Assembly: GCA_947484245.1 (NCBI GenBank)
Contig: CANKOT010000014.1
Location: 1-33,129 of the forward strand
DNA length: 33,129 nt
From: Comamonadaceae bacterium
GTDB taxonomy: Bacteria > Pseudomonadota > Gammaproteobacteria > Burkholderiales > Burkholderiaceae
Reading direction: 5' to 3'
Shown: piece after piece, positions 8,693 through 17,510 of the stretch
How the letters are laid out: each line of letters begins with the position of its first letter
Position numbering within the stretch: the stretch's first letter is position 1
The notes under the pieces: model-generated
The model's database searches: none
What the model saw: only the letters and a program-made list of their open reading frames with translations
Told to the model about the DNA's origin: nothing
Translations under genes and position numbers: made by a program

Positions 8693-8735
8693 TGAATCAA
8701 ACTCAAGGCTTGCGGTGCTCAATCTGAATGCGGCT

Positions 8736-11516
8736 TTAGTGAGCCTGATCCCAATTCAAACCGACACCCACTTCTGCCAGCAAAGGAACTTTGAGTTCAG
8801 CCACTTCGGCCATCCATTGGGGCACCGCAACTTGGAGCCATTCCACTTCAGCTTCGGGCACTTCAAACACCAATTCATCGTGCACCTGCATGATCACTTT
8901 GGTTTTGCGCTGCTCGCGGTCTATGCCCGCTTGCACGGCAATCATCGAGAGCTTGATCAAATCAGCTGCTGTGCCTTGCATCGGCGCATTGATGGCCGCG
9001 CGTTCTGCACCAGCGCGCCTTGGTCCATTGGGCGAATTAATTTCTGGCAAATACAAACGCCGGCCAAACACGGTTTCCACATAGCCTTGCGATTTGGCTT
9101 GCTCGCGTGTTTCGTCCATGTAGCGCTTCACACCCGCAAAACGTTGGAAGTAGCGCTCGATGTAATTTTTAGCAGCGCCGTTGTCAATACCGAGAGCTTT
9201 GGCCAAACCGAAGGCACTCATGCCGTAAATCAAACCGAAGTTGATGGTTTTGGCATAGCGGCGTTGCTCACTCGAGACTTGATCGGGCGTTAAGCCAAAC
9301 ACTTCGGCGGCCGTGGCTTTGTGCACATCCAGACCTTGGTGAAAGGCACGCAACAAAGCTTCATCGCCACTGAGGTGGGCCATGATGCGCAGTTCAATTT
9401 GCGAGTAATCGGCGCTGGCAATCAAACTGCCAGCAGGTGCCACAAAGGCTTCGCGCACTTTACGGCCTTCGGCGGTGCGAATGGGAATGTTTTGCAAGTT
9501 GGGATCGTTGCTAGACAAACGCCCGGTGACTGCCACAGCCTGCGCGTAGTGCGTGTGGACCCTGCCCGTTCTAGGCAAGGCCATTTGGGCCAACTTATCG
9601 GTGTAGGTGCCTTTGAGTTTGGACAAACTGCGGTGTTCCAAAATGCGCGCAGGCAAAGGATAGTCCTCTGCCAACTTCTCAAGCACTTCTTCATCGGTAC
9701 TTCGCGCACCTGTGGCTGTTTTCTTGATGACGGGCAAACCCAGCTTGTCAAAAAAGATCTCTCCCAATTGCTTTGGACTGCTCAAGTTGAAGGGCTGACC
9801 GGCAATTTCATAAGCTTCCGTTTCCAATTGCAAGATGCGTTGTCCTAAGGTTTGGCTTTGCGCGGCCAGTGTCGGGCCATCAATCAACACCCCATTGCGC
9901 TCAATGCGAAACAAGGCTTCGCTGGTGGCAATTTCAATGTCATAAACAGCGCGCAGTTTGGCATCGGCTTGAATACGAGGCCAGAGCACGCCATGCACAT
10001 CCAAACATTGATCAGAGTCTTCACATGAATACTCTGATGCTTTGTCTACATCCACTTGCGCAAACGAAATTTGATGAGCACCCTTGCCGCACAAATCTTC
10101 GTAAGTGATGCCCGTGCGGCCCACGTGGCGCAAAGCCAGGCTGGTCAAGCTGTGGGGCTTGTGCACTTCGAGGACATAACTTTGCAGCATGGTGTCGTGG
10201 GCATAGCCGTGGACTTCAATGCCCACATTGGCAAACACATGACGGTCGTATTTGATGTGCTGACCCACTTTGAGTTTGAGTGGGTTTTCGAGCCAAGGTT
10301 TGAGCTTGGTCAGCACTTCGTTCATGGGCAATTGCAAAGGTGCATCGGGGCCGTCATGGCGCAAAGGCAAGTAGGCCGCCTCGCTAGGCTTGACACTCCA
10401 ACTGATGCCCACCAAATCGGCGCGCATGGCATCAAGAGAGGTGGTTTCAGTGTCAATGGCCACATACTCAGCGGCTTCCAGTTTGGGCAACCAAGCGTCG
10501 AACTGCGCCCAAGTCAAAATAGATTCGTAGTGTTTATCGCCTGTGACTGTGACCACGGGTTCGGGTTCTGCGAACAAATCGTCCATGGGCACAAATGCAG
10601 GCTTGGCTGACTTGCCTGAAGGCTCCGACGCACCTGCACCGCGGCTTCTGACCAAACCTTTGAAGCCGAACTTTTCGTAGAAGTTCAACAAGTCAGTTTC
10701 ATGCGGCGGTGCCAAACGAATGGTTTCGAGCGAAGGCAACTCAGGCACATAGGCATTCAAATCGCAATCGGTGCGAATTTTCAAAAGTTGTCTGCCAGTA
10801 GGCAACCAATCAACGGCTTTGCGCAGGTTCTCACCCACCACACCTTTGATTTGATCCGCATTGGCCATCAAATTGTCCAAAGAGCCATATTCCAGCAACA
10901 ATTTGGCTGCCGTTTTAGGCCCCACCTTCTGCACGCCGGGCACATTGTCAACGGTGTCACCCACCAAAATTTGATAGTCCAGCATCAAGCTGGCCGGAAC
11001 GCCAAATTCTTCCTGCACACCAACCAAATCGCGACGCTTGCCGTTCATGGTGTCAATGATGGTGATGTGCTGGTTCACCAGTTGCGCCAAATCTTTATCG
11101 CCACTGGACACAATCACTTCGATGCCATGAGAAGAACCCACAGCGGCTAACGTGCCAATGACATCATCGGCTTCAACGCCCGGCACATTCAAAACCTTCC
11201 AGCCCATCAAGCGAACCAGTTCGTGAATCGGCTCAATTTGCGAACGCAAATCGTCCGGCATGGGACTGCGATTTTGTTTGTACTCAGGATAAATTTCTTC
11301 GCGGAAGGTCGGGCCCTTGGCATCAAACACACACACCGCGTAGTCTGCGGGGATGTCTTTGCGCAGTCGCTCCATCATGTTGATCATGCCGCGAATGGCC
11401 CCAGTGGCTGGGCTGGTGGGGTCACCTGGCACGGCCCGCAAATCGGGCATGGCATGAAAGGCTCGGTAGAGATAGCTGGAACCATCTACCAGCAAAAGGG
11501 TTTTCTTGTCACTCAT
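8736..11516 (-). CDS. polA: DNA polymerase I
   Basis: Family A polymerase for Okazaki-fragment maturation and excision repair, 926 residues, close to the 928 of E. coli. Domains in order: 5' nuclease (LLLVDGSSYLYRAFHAMPDL at the start, VFDAKGPTFREE, VEADDVIGTLA), 3'-5' proofreading exonuclease with an intact acidic core (AIDTETTSLDAM, KYDRHVF, YSCEDSDQCL), and the polymerase domain with motif A (ADYSQIELRIMAHLS), motif B (RRYAKTINFGLIYGMSAFG) and motif C (MQVHDELVFEV). All key residues appear intact. The open frame extends to 11582, but the ATG at 11516 matches the family N-terminus (MSDKKTLLLVDG). The Nudix gene follows closely. Confidence 0.98.
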   Translation of the reverse strand: MSDKKTLLLVDGSSYLYRAFHAMPDLRAVPGDPTSPATGAIRGMINMMERLRKDIPADYAVCVFDAKGPTFREEIYPEYKQNRSPMPDDLRSQIEPIHELVRLMGWKVLNVPGVEADDVIGTLAAVGSSHGIEVIVSSGDKDLAQLVNQHITIIDTMNGKRRDLVGVQEEFGVPASLMLDYQILVGDTVDNVPGVQKVGPKTAAKLLLEYGSLDNLMANADQIKGVVGENLRKAVDWLPTGRQLLKIRTDCDLNAYVPELPSLETIRLAPPHETDLLNFYEKFGFKGLVRSRGAGASEPSGKSAKPAFVPMDDLFAEPEPVVTVTGDKHYESILTWAQFDAWLPKLEAAEYVAIDTETTSLDAMRADLVGISWSVKPSEAAYLPLRHDGPDAPLQLPMNEVLTKLKPWLENPLKLKVGQHIKYDRHVFANVGIEVHGYAHDTMLQSYVLEVHKPHSLTSLALRHVGRTGITYEDLCGKGAHQISFAQVDVDKASEYSCEDSDQCLDVHGVLWPRIQADAKLRAVYDIEIATSEALFRIERNGVLIDGPTLAAQSQTLGQRILQLETEAYEIAGQPFNLSSPKQLGEIFFDKLGLPVIKKTATGARSTDEEVLEKLAEDYPLPARILEHRSLSKLKGTYTDKLAQMALPRTGRVHTHYAQAVAVTGRLSSNDPNLQNIPIRTAEGRKVREAFVAPAGSLIASADYSQIELRIMAHLSGDEALLRAFHQGLDVHKATAAEVFGLTPDQVSSEQRRYAKTINFGLIYGMSAFGLAKALGIDNGAAKNYIERYFQRFAGVKRYMDETREQAKSQGYVETVFGRRLYLPEINSPNGPRRAGAERAAINAPMQGTAADLIKLSMIAVQAGIDREQRKTKVIMQVHDELVFEVPEAEVEWLQVAVPQWMAEVAELKVPLLAEVGVGLNWDQAH

Positions 11517-11538
11517 GCCCCAATTGTGCCTCTCCTCA

Positions 11539-11567
11539 GCCATATTTGCCGAGCCCATGGTGGTCAA
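11539..11567 (-). promoter_or_regulatory. candidate sigma-70 promoter of polA
   Basis: On the minus strand, TTGACC (11567-11562) and TATGGC (11544-11539) are separated by exactly 17 bases, placing a start about 15 bases before the polA ATG. The -35 is good and the -10 mediocre. Confidence 0.4.
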
Positions 11568-11586
11568 ATTTGGCATCAACACCCTC

Positions 11587-11592
11587 TACAAT
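11587..11592 (+). promoter_or_regulatory. candidate -10 element for thrB
   Basis: TACAAT lies 64 bases upstream of thrB in the divergent polA-thrB gap. No good -35 is seen 16-18 bases before it. The predicted transcription start falls on or very near the ATG of a 17-codon reading frame at 11599. Confidence 0.3.
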
Positions 11593-11598
11593 CTCAGC

Positions 11599-11652
11599 AT
11601 GCATGTTGCCATGCCTTCGGGCTCAATTTTCACCCTTTTGACCAAGCGCTAA
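11599..11652 (+). CDS. possible 17-codon upstream reading frame before thrB
   Basis: ATG at 11599, TAA at 11650-11652, product MHVAMPSGSIFTLLTKR. The stop ends 3 bases before the thrB ATG, and thrB itself has no clear ribosome-binding site, so translation of this frame could deliver ribosomes to thrB. It has only two Thr codons, so it is not a classical thr attenuator peptide. It may be chance. Confidence 0.2.
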   Translation: MHVAMPSGSIFTLLTKR

Positions 11653-11655
11653 GCC

Positions 11656-12612
11656 ATGGCTGTTTTTACGCCCGTCACCCAAGAGCAGGCTGCATTGCTC
11701 ATGTCCCAATTGGGCCTAGGCGAACTCACGGCGTTAAGGGGTATTGAGGGTGGCATTGAAAACACCAACTATTTCGCCTCCACCGATCTCGGCGAATATG
11801 TGCTCACCCTGTTTGAACGCCTGAATCACGAGCAGCTGCCCTTTTATTTGTTCCTCATGAAGCATCTGGCTGAAAAAGGCATTCCGGTGCCCAATCCAGC
11901 AGCCAACCGAGATGGCGACATCTTGCACACCCTGAATACAAAGCCTACAGCCGTCGTCAACCGTTTGTCTGGCCAAAGTCAATTAGCGCCAGAAGCGGTT
12001 CATTGCGCAGCGGTTGGCGAGATGTTGGCGCGCATGCACATTGCAGGCGAAGACTACAACCGAAGCCAACCCAATTTGCGCGGCCTAGCCTGGTGGAACG
12101 ACACCGTGCCGGTGGTTCTCCCCCACTTGGATGAAGCCCAAGCCAGCCTTCTCCAAAGTGAATTGGCCTACCAAAATCACATTGCCAATGGCGCAGCCTA
12201 CCAAGCTCTGCCCAAGGGCCCTGTTCATGCCGACCTGTTTCGCGACAACGTGATGTTTGATGGGAACGCATTAACCGGCTTGTTTGACTTTTACTTTGCA
12301 GGCGTCGACACATGGTTGTTCGACTTGGCTGTGTGCCTGAACGATTGGTGCATCGACTTAGCAACTGGCCAACACGCACCAGATCGTGCAGCGTCCATGC
12401 TAGATGCCTATCAATCAGTTCGCCCATTGCGTCCTGCAGAAAGACAATTGCTTCCGGCCATGCTGCGTGCAGGCGCATTGCGCTTTTGGATTTCCAGACT
12501 TTGGGACTACCACCTACCCCGAGACGCGGCCATGTTGAAGCCGCACGATCCCACCCACTTCGAACGGGTATTGCGAGCTCGTTCACATTCGCCCTTTAAG
12601 CTCAAAGCATGA
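11656..12612 (+). CDS. thrB: homoserine kinase (ThrB, aminoglycoside-phosphotransferase fold)
   Basis: Phosphorylates L-homoserine with ATP, the penultimate step of threonine synthesis, in the cytoplasm. The 318-residue protein belongs to the APH/choline-kinase-fold type found in many proteobacteria, not the GHMP-kinase type of E. coli. Signatures are IEGGIENTNYF in the N-lobe, the catalytic loop H191-A-D193-LFRDN198, and the metal-binding D211 in LTGLFDFYFAGVDTW. It overlaps the next gene by the 4 bases ATGA, so the membrane protein is translationally coupled. No thrA or thrC is present in the window. Confidence 0.95.
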   Translation: MAVFTPVTQEQAALLMSQLGLGELTALRGIEGGIENTNYFASTDLGEYVLTLFERLNHEQLPFYLFLMKHLAEKGIPVPNPAANRDGDILHTLNTKPTAVVNRLSGQSQLAPEAVHCAAVGEMLARMHIAGEDYNRSQPNLRGLAWWNDTVPVVLPHLDEAQASLLQSELAYQNHIANGAAYQALPKGPVHADLFRDNVMFDGNALTGLFDFYFAGVDTWLFDLAVCLNDWCIDLATGQHAPDRAASMLDAYQSVRPLRPAERQLLPAMLRAGALRFWISRLWDYHLPRDAAMLKPHDPTHFERVLRARSHSPFKLKA

Positions 12613-13397
12613 ACCTCAATATTGTTCCAGCCAAACAAGGCGTGACCTGGGTCAAGCAGGGCATCCGCACGTTCTGGCGGCAGCCTCTGGCCTTCACAGG
12701 CTTGTTCTTTTTGTTCATCGCTTGGGTTTCTTTGTTGTCCATGGTCCCTGTATTGGGCGCAGCTTTGGCTTTGCTCATTTTGCCGGCAGCAACTTTGGGC
12801 CTCATGGTTGCCACCGAGCAAGCGGCCTCGGGCAAATTTCCCATGCCCACCGTTTTGATGGTGGCTTTTCGAGCTGGGCAGCAACGCCTCAAAGCCATGT
12901 TGGTTTTAGGGGGCATGTATGCGGTGAGTTTTCTGGCTGTGATGGCCCTCTCTGCACTCATTGATGGCGGCGACTTCGCCAAAGTTTATTTGACCAACGC
13001 ACCCATCACGCCCGAAGTGGTCAATGACCCAGATTTTCAAATAGCCATGTGGTTTGCCACCATTTTGTACATTCCTTTGTCCATGCTCTTTTGGCATGCG
13101 CCCGCGCTGGTTCATTGGCATGGTGTCCCGCCCTTAAAAAGCATGTTTTTCAGTGCTGTCGCGTGCTGGCGAAATTTGGGCGCGTTTGCCGTCTACCTTC
13201 TGGCTTGGCTGGCTGTGTTCATCGTTGGTGCCACCTTGATTTTGACCATCAGCAGCGCCTTGGGTGGCAAGGATTTGTCAGCTGCAGTCCTCATGCCCGG
13301 TGCATTGCTGATGGCCGCGATGTTTTTCACATCGGTCTATTTCAGTGTCAAAGACTGTTTTGACTTACCGTCACCAGGAAGTGAAACGCAAGCGTGA
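12609..13397 (+). CDS. BPSS1780-family membrane protein
   Basis: Integral membrane protein of 262 residues with about six hydrophobic segments, starting with the conserved MNLNIVPAKQGVTWVKQGIRTF stretch (amphipathic N-terminus) and followed by the first membrane pair near residues 30-75. The family is widespread in Burkholderiales and has no established function. The start overlaps the thrB stop (ATGA). Membership in a thrB operon is seen, but whether the protein has anything to do with threonine, for example its export or uptake, is unknown. The stop codon forms the first bases of the palindromic terminator that follows. Confidence 0.85.
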   Translation: MNLNIVPAKQGVTWVKQGIRTFWRQPLAFTGLFFLFIAWVSLLSMVPVLGAALALLILPAATLGLMVATEQAASGKFPMPTVLMVAFRAGQQRLKAMLVLGGMYAVSFLAVMALSALIDGGDFAKVYLTNAPITPEVVNDPDFQIAMWFATILYIPLSMLFWHAPALVHWHGVPPLKSMFFSAVACWRNLGAFAVYLLAWLAVFIVGATLILTISSALGGKDLSAAVLMPGALLMAAMFFTSVYFSVKDCFDLPSPGSETQA

Positions 13398-13424
13398 AAA
13401 AGCCTGCAATTGCAGGCTTTTTCA
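13395..13424. terminator. bidirectional intrinsic terminator
   Basis: A perfect 30-base palindrome centred at 13409/13410, stem TGAAAAAGCCTGCAA. The GC core is flanked by an A-run on one side and a T-run on the other, so it can end transcripts from both the thrB operon (plus) and the uvrD-slyD operon (minus). It includes the stop codon of the BPSS1780-family gene. Confidence 0.85.
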
Positions 13425-13447
13425 ATTCGATCCGGTAGCTCAAAAAT

Positions 13448-13924
13448 TCAATGGTGGTGGCCATGCGCACCATGCACATGGCGATGCTCAATTTCTTCTT
13501 GAATGGCAAGACGCACATCCGTGACACTCAATTGGAAGCGCAAAGTTTGACCCGCCCAAGGGTGATTGCCATCCAACATGACTGTGTCGCCCTTGATCTT
13601 CACCACATTGAATACAGCTTCACGACCATCGGCTGTTCTGCCCCGAAGTTGACCGCCCACTTTCACGCCTGGCGGAAAATCTTTTTTGGGCATGGTTTGC
13701 ACCAAGCTTTCGTCACGCTCGCCAAATGAATCGGCAGCCGACAAGACCAAAGTGGTTTGATACCCATTTTCTTGTCCGTCTAAAGCCTCTTCAATTTTAG
13801 GCAATGTATTTTCATAACCGCCATGCAAGTAGGCCATGGGCTCTGCTGCTGCATCCAAAATTTTCCCTTGGGCATCGGACACTTTGTATTTCAAAGTGAC
13901 CACGGTGTCTTTTTCAATTTTCAT
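13448..13924 (-). CDS. slyD: FKBP-type peptidyl-prolyl isomerase, SlyD-like
   Basis: Cytoplasmic prolyl isomerase and chaperone of 158 residues. The FKBP core starts VVTLKYKVSDAQGKILDAA and contains PMAYLHGGYENTLPKIEEALDG. The insert-in-flap domain (PKKDFPPGVKVGGQLRG) and the GNHPWAGQTLRFQLSVTDV segment are diagnostic of SlyD. The C-terminus is a short His-rich tail (HRHVHGAHGHHH), much shorter than in E. coli SlyD but still suited to Ni2+/Zn2+ binding. It follows uvrD by 24 bases on the same strand and is probably in the same transcript. Confidence 0.92.
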   Translation of the reverse strand: MKIEKDTVVTLKYKVSDAQGKILDAAAEPMAYLHGGYENTLPKIEEALDGQENGYQTTLVLSAADSFGERDESLVQTMPKKDFPPGVKVGGQLRGRTADGREAVFNVVKIKGDTVMLDGNHPWAGQTLRFQLSVTDVRLAIQEEIEHRHVHGAHGHHH

Positions 13925-13948
13925 CTTGTCCTCTTATTCAAATTCAAT

Positions 13949-16246
13949 TCATTCAACGGGTGTCAGTTTGGCAACAGTCAAGGCCAACCACTTCACGCCA
14001 TGCCTTGGAAAATTCACTTGGGCTCGCGCATCAGCGCCAGCGCCTTCCACCGCCAAAACTTTGCCTTCGCCGAACTTGGTGTGAAACACTTTCATGGCCA
14101 CTTTGATGCCATGGGAAGGCTCCAATTTTTGCACAGGCACGGGGGGGCTTTTGTAAGTCTCTGCCGAACCCAAGCTGCTTTGGCCCCAAGCTGGTTTGGC
14201 CTGAAAGGCTTGTGAAGGCGACGTCCACCCCCCACCCAAGCCCGTCGCGAAGCCAGGATTCTTCGGGGTGATCCACTTAAGACATTCCTCTGGCAATTCA
14301 TCTAAGAAACGGCTCTTGAGGTTGTAGCGGGTTTGCCCATGCAACATGCGGGTTTGCGAATGGCTGAGATACAAACGTTTGCGCGCACGCGTAATGGCCA
14401 CGTACATCAAACGGCGTTCTTCTTCCAAGCCGTCGTAGTCGTTCATGGAATTTTCGTGCGGAAACAAGCCTTCTTCGAGCCCCGAGATAAATACCGCATC
14501 AAACTCCAAGCCTTTGCTGGCGTGGACCGTCATGAGCTGAATGGCATCTTCTCCAGCTTGCGCCTGGTTGTCACCTGCCTCCAGCGCTGCATGGGTTAAG
14601 AAAGCGGCCAAAGGCGACATCACTTCGCCATCTTCTGCATTGGGCGCCATCTCAGAAGCGGTGGCTTCAGCGTCACGGCCAAAACCCTCCTGCGTCACAA
14701 AGCTTTCTGCCGCATTCACCAATTCTTCTAAGTTTTCAACGCGATCTGCGCCTTCTTTTTCGGTTTTGTAATGCTCAATCAAGCCCGTTTTATCGAGCAC
14801 CACTTCAATGATTTCACGCAAGGTCATGCCTGGCGTTTGTTCGCGCATCACATCGATCATGGCCACAAAGCCTGCCAGCTTGGCGCCCGCTTTGCCGGCA
14901 GTGGTGCTGACTGCATCGTGCAATGAGCAACCCAAACCTTTGGCAGCATCTTGCAATTGCTCCACACTGCGCGCCCCGATGCCGCGGGGTGGGAAATTGA
15001 CAATGCGCAAGAAGCTGGTGTCGTCGTTGGGGTTTTCCAAAATACGCAAGTAGGCTAAAGCATGTTTGATTTCTGCACGTTCAAAGAATCGCAGACCGCC
15101 ATACACTTTGTAAGGTACGCCCGCGTTGAAGAGTGCTGTTTCCATCACTCGGCTTTGTGCATTGCTGCGATACAACACGGCCACTTCTTTGCGAGTCAAG
15201 CCATCGCCTTTGACCAATTGGCGAACTTCGTCAACCAACCATTTCGCTTCAGCAAAATCACTGGTGGACTCATACACCCGCACAGGCTCGCCGGCGCCTT
15301 GGTCTGTGCGCAAATTCTTGCCCAGGCGGTTTTTGTTGTTGCCAATGAGGGCGTTGGCTGAATCCAAAATATTGCTGTAGCTGCGGTAGTTTTGCTCCAA
15401 CTTTATTTGATGCTGCACACCAAACTCGCGCACAAAGTCGGCCATGTTGCCCACGCGTGCACCGCGGAAGGCATAAATACTTTGGTCATCGTCACCCACA
15501 GCCAACACCGCACTGCCATGCTCTGCGGGCAAGCCAGCAATCATTTTGATCCAGGCGTATTGCAACTTGTTGGTGTCTTGAAACTCATCGATCAGCACAT
15601 GCTTGAAACGCGAGCGGTAGTGCAAGCGGATGGCGTCGTTGTCGCGCAGCAATTCGAACGAGCGCAACATCAACTCACCAAAGTCGACCACACCTTCGCG
15701 CTGGCATTGGTCTTCGTAGAGTTGGTAGATCTCTACTTTGCGGCGAGTTTCATCGTCGCGCACTTCCACGTCTTTGGGGCGCATACCGTCTTCTTTACAA
15801 CCCGCAATGAACCACTGCAATTGCTTAGGAGGAAAGCGCTCGTCGTCGACCTTGTGCTGTTTGCACAAACGTTTGATGGCCGACAACTGGTCTTGCATGT
15901 CTAAAATTTGGAAAGTTTGGGGCAGGTTGGCCATTTTGTAATGGGCCCGCAAAAATCGGTTGCACAGACCATGAAAAGTGCCAATCCACATGCCCCTGAC
16001 ATTGACAGGCAGCATGGCCTGCAACCTGAGCATCATTTCTTTGGCTGCTTTATTGGTAAAGGTGACCGCCAAAACCCCGCCCGAGCCCACTTGGGAGGTC
16101 TGTAACAACCAAGCAATTCGGGTGGTCAATACCCGGGTCTTGCCAGAACCAGCCCCTGCCAGAATCAGGGCCGATTCAGAGGGAAGTGTCACGGCCCGCA
16201 GTTGTTCAGGGTTCAGGTTGTTCAGCAGGGGCGTTTGGTCATACAT
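13949..16246 (-). CDS. uvrD: UvrD/PcrA-type superfamily 1 DNA helicase
   Basis: 3'-5' DNA helicase of 765 residues acting in mismatch and nucleotide-excision repair. SF1 motifs in order: Walker A GAGSGKT (31-37), TFTNKAA (Ia), VLIDEFQDTN (II), AVGDDDQSIYAFRGA (III), EQNYRS (IV), VMTVHASKGLEFDAVFISGLEEGLFP-like region (V; read as MTVHASKGLEFD) and EERRLMYVAITRARK (VI). The C-terminal tail ends in a Tudor-like segment (FHTKFGEGKVLAVEGAG), as in PcrA/UvrD. The length is slightly longer than E. coli UvrD (720). The gene is divergent from guaC, with 179 bases between starts. Confidence 0.95.
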   Translation of the reverse strand: MYDQTPLLNNLNPEQLRAVTLPSESALILAGAGSGKTRVLTTRIAWLLQTSQVGSGGVLAVTFTNKAAKEMMLRLQAMLPVNVRGMWIGTFHGLCNRFLRAHYKMANLPQTFQILDMQDQLSAIKRLCKQHKVDDERFPPKQLQWFIAGCKEDGMRPKDVEVRDDETRRKVEIYQLYEDQCQREGVVDFGELMLRSFELLRDNDAIRLHYRSRFKHVLIDEFQDTNKLQYAWIKMIAGLPAEHGSAVLAVGDDDQSIYAFRGARVGNMADFVREFGVQHQIKLEQNYRSYSNILDSANALIGNNKNRLGKNLRTDQGAGEPVRVYESTSDFAEAKWLVDEVRQLVKGDGLTRKEVAVLYRSNAQSRVMETALFNAGVPYKVYGGLRFFERAEIKHALAYLRILENPNDDTSFLRIVNFPPRGIGARSVEQLQDAAKGLGCSLHDAVSTTAGKAGAKLAGFVAMIDVMREQTPGMTLREIIEVVLDKTGLIEHYKTEKEGADRVENLEELVNAAESFVTQEGFGRDAEATASEMAPNAEDGEVMSPLAAFLTHAALEAGDNQAQAGEDAIQLMTVHASKGLEFDAVFISGLEEGLFPHENSMNDYDGLEEERRLMYVAITRARKRLYLSHSQTRMLHGQTRYNLKSRFLDELPEECLKWITPKNPGFATGLGGGWTSPSQAFQAKPAWGQSSLGSAETYKSPPVPVQKLEPSHGIKVAMKVFHTKFGEGKVLAVEGAGADARAQVNFPRHGVKWLALTVAKLTPVE

Positions 16247-16276
16247 TCCCCAATTGTAGAAACTCCTGACGCCTTG

Positions 16277-16307
16277 TTGGCAAAATTCAAAACAAAACGG
16301 GTAGAAT
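16277..16307 (+). promoter_or_regulatory. candidate promoter of guaC
   Basis: TTGGCA (16277-16282) and TAGAAT (16302-16307) are 19 bases apart, a little wide for sigma-70. The predicted start would be near 16313, exactly at the base of the first leader hairpin. Confidence 0.35.
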
Positions 16308-16312
16308 CAGCC

Positions 16313-16421
16313 ACCGGGCCCAAGATTCTTGCGCTCGGTTTTTTTTGTCCAAAAATAGGACAGGCAAAACCGGCCAAGCCAAGCGCTCACTCGTTCTTTC
16401 AACGATCCTTTTGGAGCTTGG
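16313..16421 (+). promoter_or_regulatory. structured guaC leader (terminator-like hairpin and SD-masking stem)
   Basis: Three structures stack in this leader. Hairpin 1 (16313-16324 with 16328-16339, loop ATT) has 12 positions with one wobble and one mismatch, and is followed by a run of eight T (16339-16346), exactly like an intrinsic terminator. Hairpin 2 is TGTCC (16346-16350) with GGACA (16358-16362). Stem 3 pairs CCAA and GCTC of 16379-16388 with GAGC and TTGG of 16414-16421, bulging two bases; it covers most of the ribosome-binding GGAG (16413-16416). It encloses a small hairpin TCGTT/AACGA (16391-16405). Together they suggest post-initiation control of guaC. I recognise no known riboswitch class. 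Confidence 0.4.
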
Positions 16422-16425
16422 TTAA

Positions 16426-17403
16426 ATGGAAATTTTTGATTACGACAATGTCTTGCTACTTCCCCGCAAATGCCGCGTGGAAAGCCGTTCTGAGTGCGAC
16501 GCCGGCGTAGAGCTGGGCGGCCGTCAATTCCGCCTCCCAGTCGTTCCGGCCAACATGAAGACGGTGGTGAACGAAAAAATTTGCACCTGGATGGCGCAAA
16601 ACGGTTACTTCTACGTCATGCACCGCTTTGACCTAGACAACGTCAAATTTGTACGCGACATGCATGCCAAGGGTCTTTTCGCCTCCATTTCCTTAGGCGT
16701 CAAAGCGCCCGACTACGACACCGTCAAGCAATTGGTGGCCGAGGGCCTCAAACCCGAATACATCACCATCGACATTGCACACGGCCATGCCGACAGCGTG
16801 CAAAAGATGATTCACACGCTCAAAGAAAAGCTGCCCAAGTCTTTCATCATTGCTGGCAATGTGGGCACGCCCGAGGCCATCATCGATTTGGAAAACTGGG
16901 GCGCCGATGCCACCAAAGTGGGTATTGGCCCAGGCAAGGTTTGCATCACCAAGCTCAAAACGGGTTTTGGTACAGGCAGTTGGCAATTGTCGGCTTTGAA
17001 GTGGTGCGCACGCGTGGCCACCAAGCCCATCATTGCCGACGGCGGTATTCGTGAGCACGGCGACATCGCCAAGAGCATTCGCTTTGGCGCCACCATGATC
17101 ATGATTGGCTCCATGTTGGCCGGTCACGAAGAGTCGCCAGGTGCCACCGTGGAAGTGGACGGCAAACTCTACAAAGAGTATTACGGCTCAGCATCCGACT
17201 TTAACAAGGGTGAGTACAAGCACGTCGAAGGCAAGCGCATTTTGGAGCCCATCAAAGGCAAGCTGGCCAACACCCTGATTGAGATGGAACAAGACACCCA
17301 AAGCTCCATCAGCTACTCAGGCGGCACCAAACTCATGGACATTCGCAAGGTAAACTACGTGATTCTGGGCGGCGACAACGCCGGCGAACACCTGTTGATG
17401 TAA
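16426..17403 (+). CDS. guaC: GMP reductase
   Basis: NADPH-dependent reductive deamination of GMP to IMP, linking guanine to adenine nucleotides. The 325-residue (beta/alpha)8 protein belongs to the IMPDH/GMPR family without a CBS insert. The catalytic Cys173 lies in [12 protein letters not shown], and the family's [19 protein letters not shown] phosphate-binding loop is present. The length and the [17 protein letters not shown] segment resemble the 325-residue form best known from Gram-positive bacteria rather than the 347-residue E. coli enzyme. The ribosome-binding GGAG is 9 bases upstream. It is monocistronic, and its leader is unusually structured. Confidence 0.95.
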   Translation: MEIFDYDNVLLLPRKCRVESRSECDAGVELGGRQFRLPVVPANMKTVVNEKICTWMAQNGYFYVMHRFDLDNVKFVRDMHAKGLFASISLGVKAPDYDTVKQLVAEGLKPEYITIDIAHGHADSVQKMIHTLKEKLPKSFIIAGNVGTPEAIIDLENWGADATKVGIGPGKVCITKLKTGFGTGSWQLSALKWCARVATKPIIADGGIREHGDIAKSIRFGATMIMIGSMLAGHEESPGATVEVDGKLYKEYYGSASDFNKGEYKHVEGKRILEPIKGKLANTLIEMEQDTQSSISYSGGTKLMDIRKVNYVILGGDNAGEHLLM

Positions 17404-17510
17404 GTCTTCTTTCTGTTCAGGGATTAGTACTTTCCCTAGGATTTTGGACAGTCAAATGACAGTTAAAAAGAAGATGATCAGTCATCGATTTTGCAATCAA
17501 AGGAGACACT

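Noticed and set aside
11599..11652. Threonine attenuator peptide for thrB
   Set aside because: Only two Thr codons in 17 and no terminator/antiterminator pair; kept only as a possible coupling frame.
17419..17437. Hairpin AGGGA/TCCCT after guaC as a terminator
   Set aside because: Only a 5-base stem with a 9-base loop and no following T-run.
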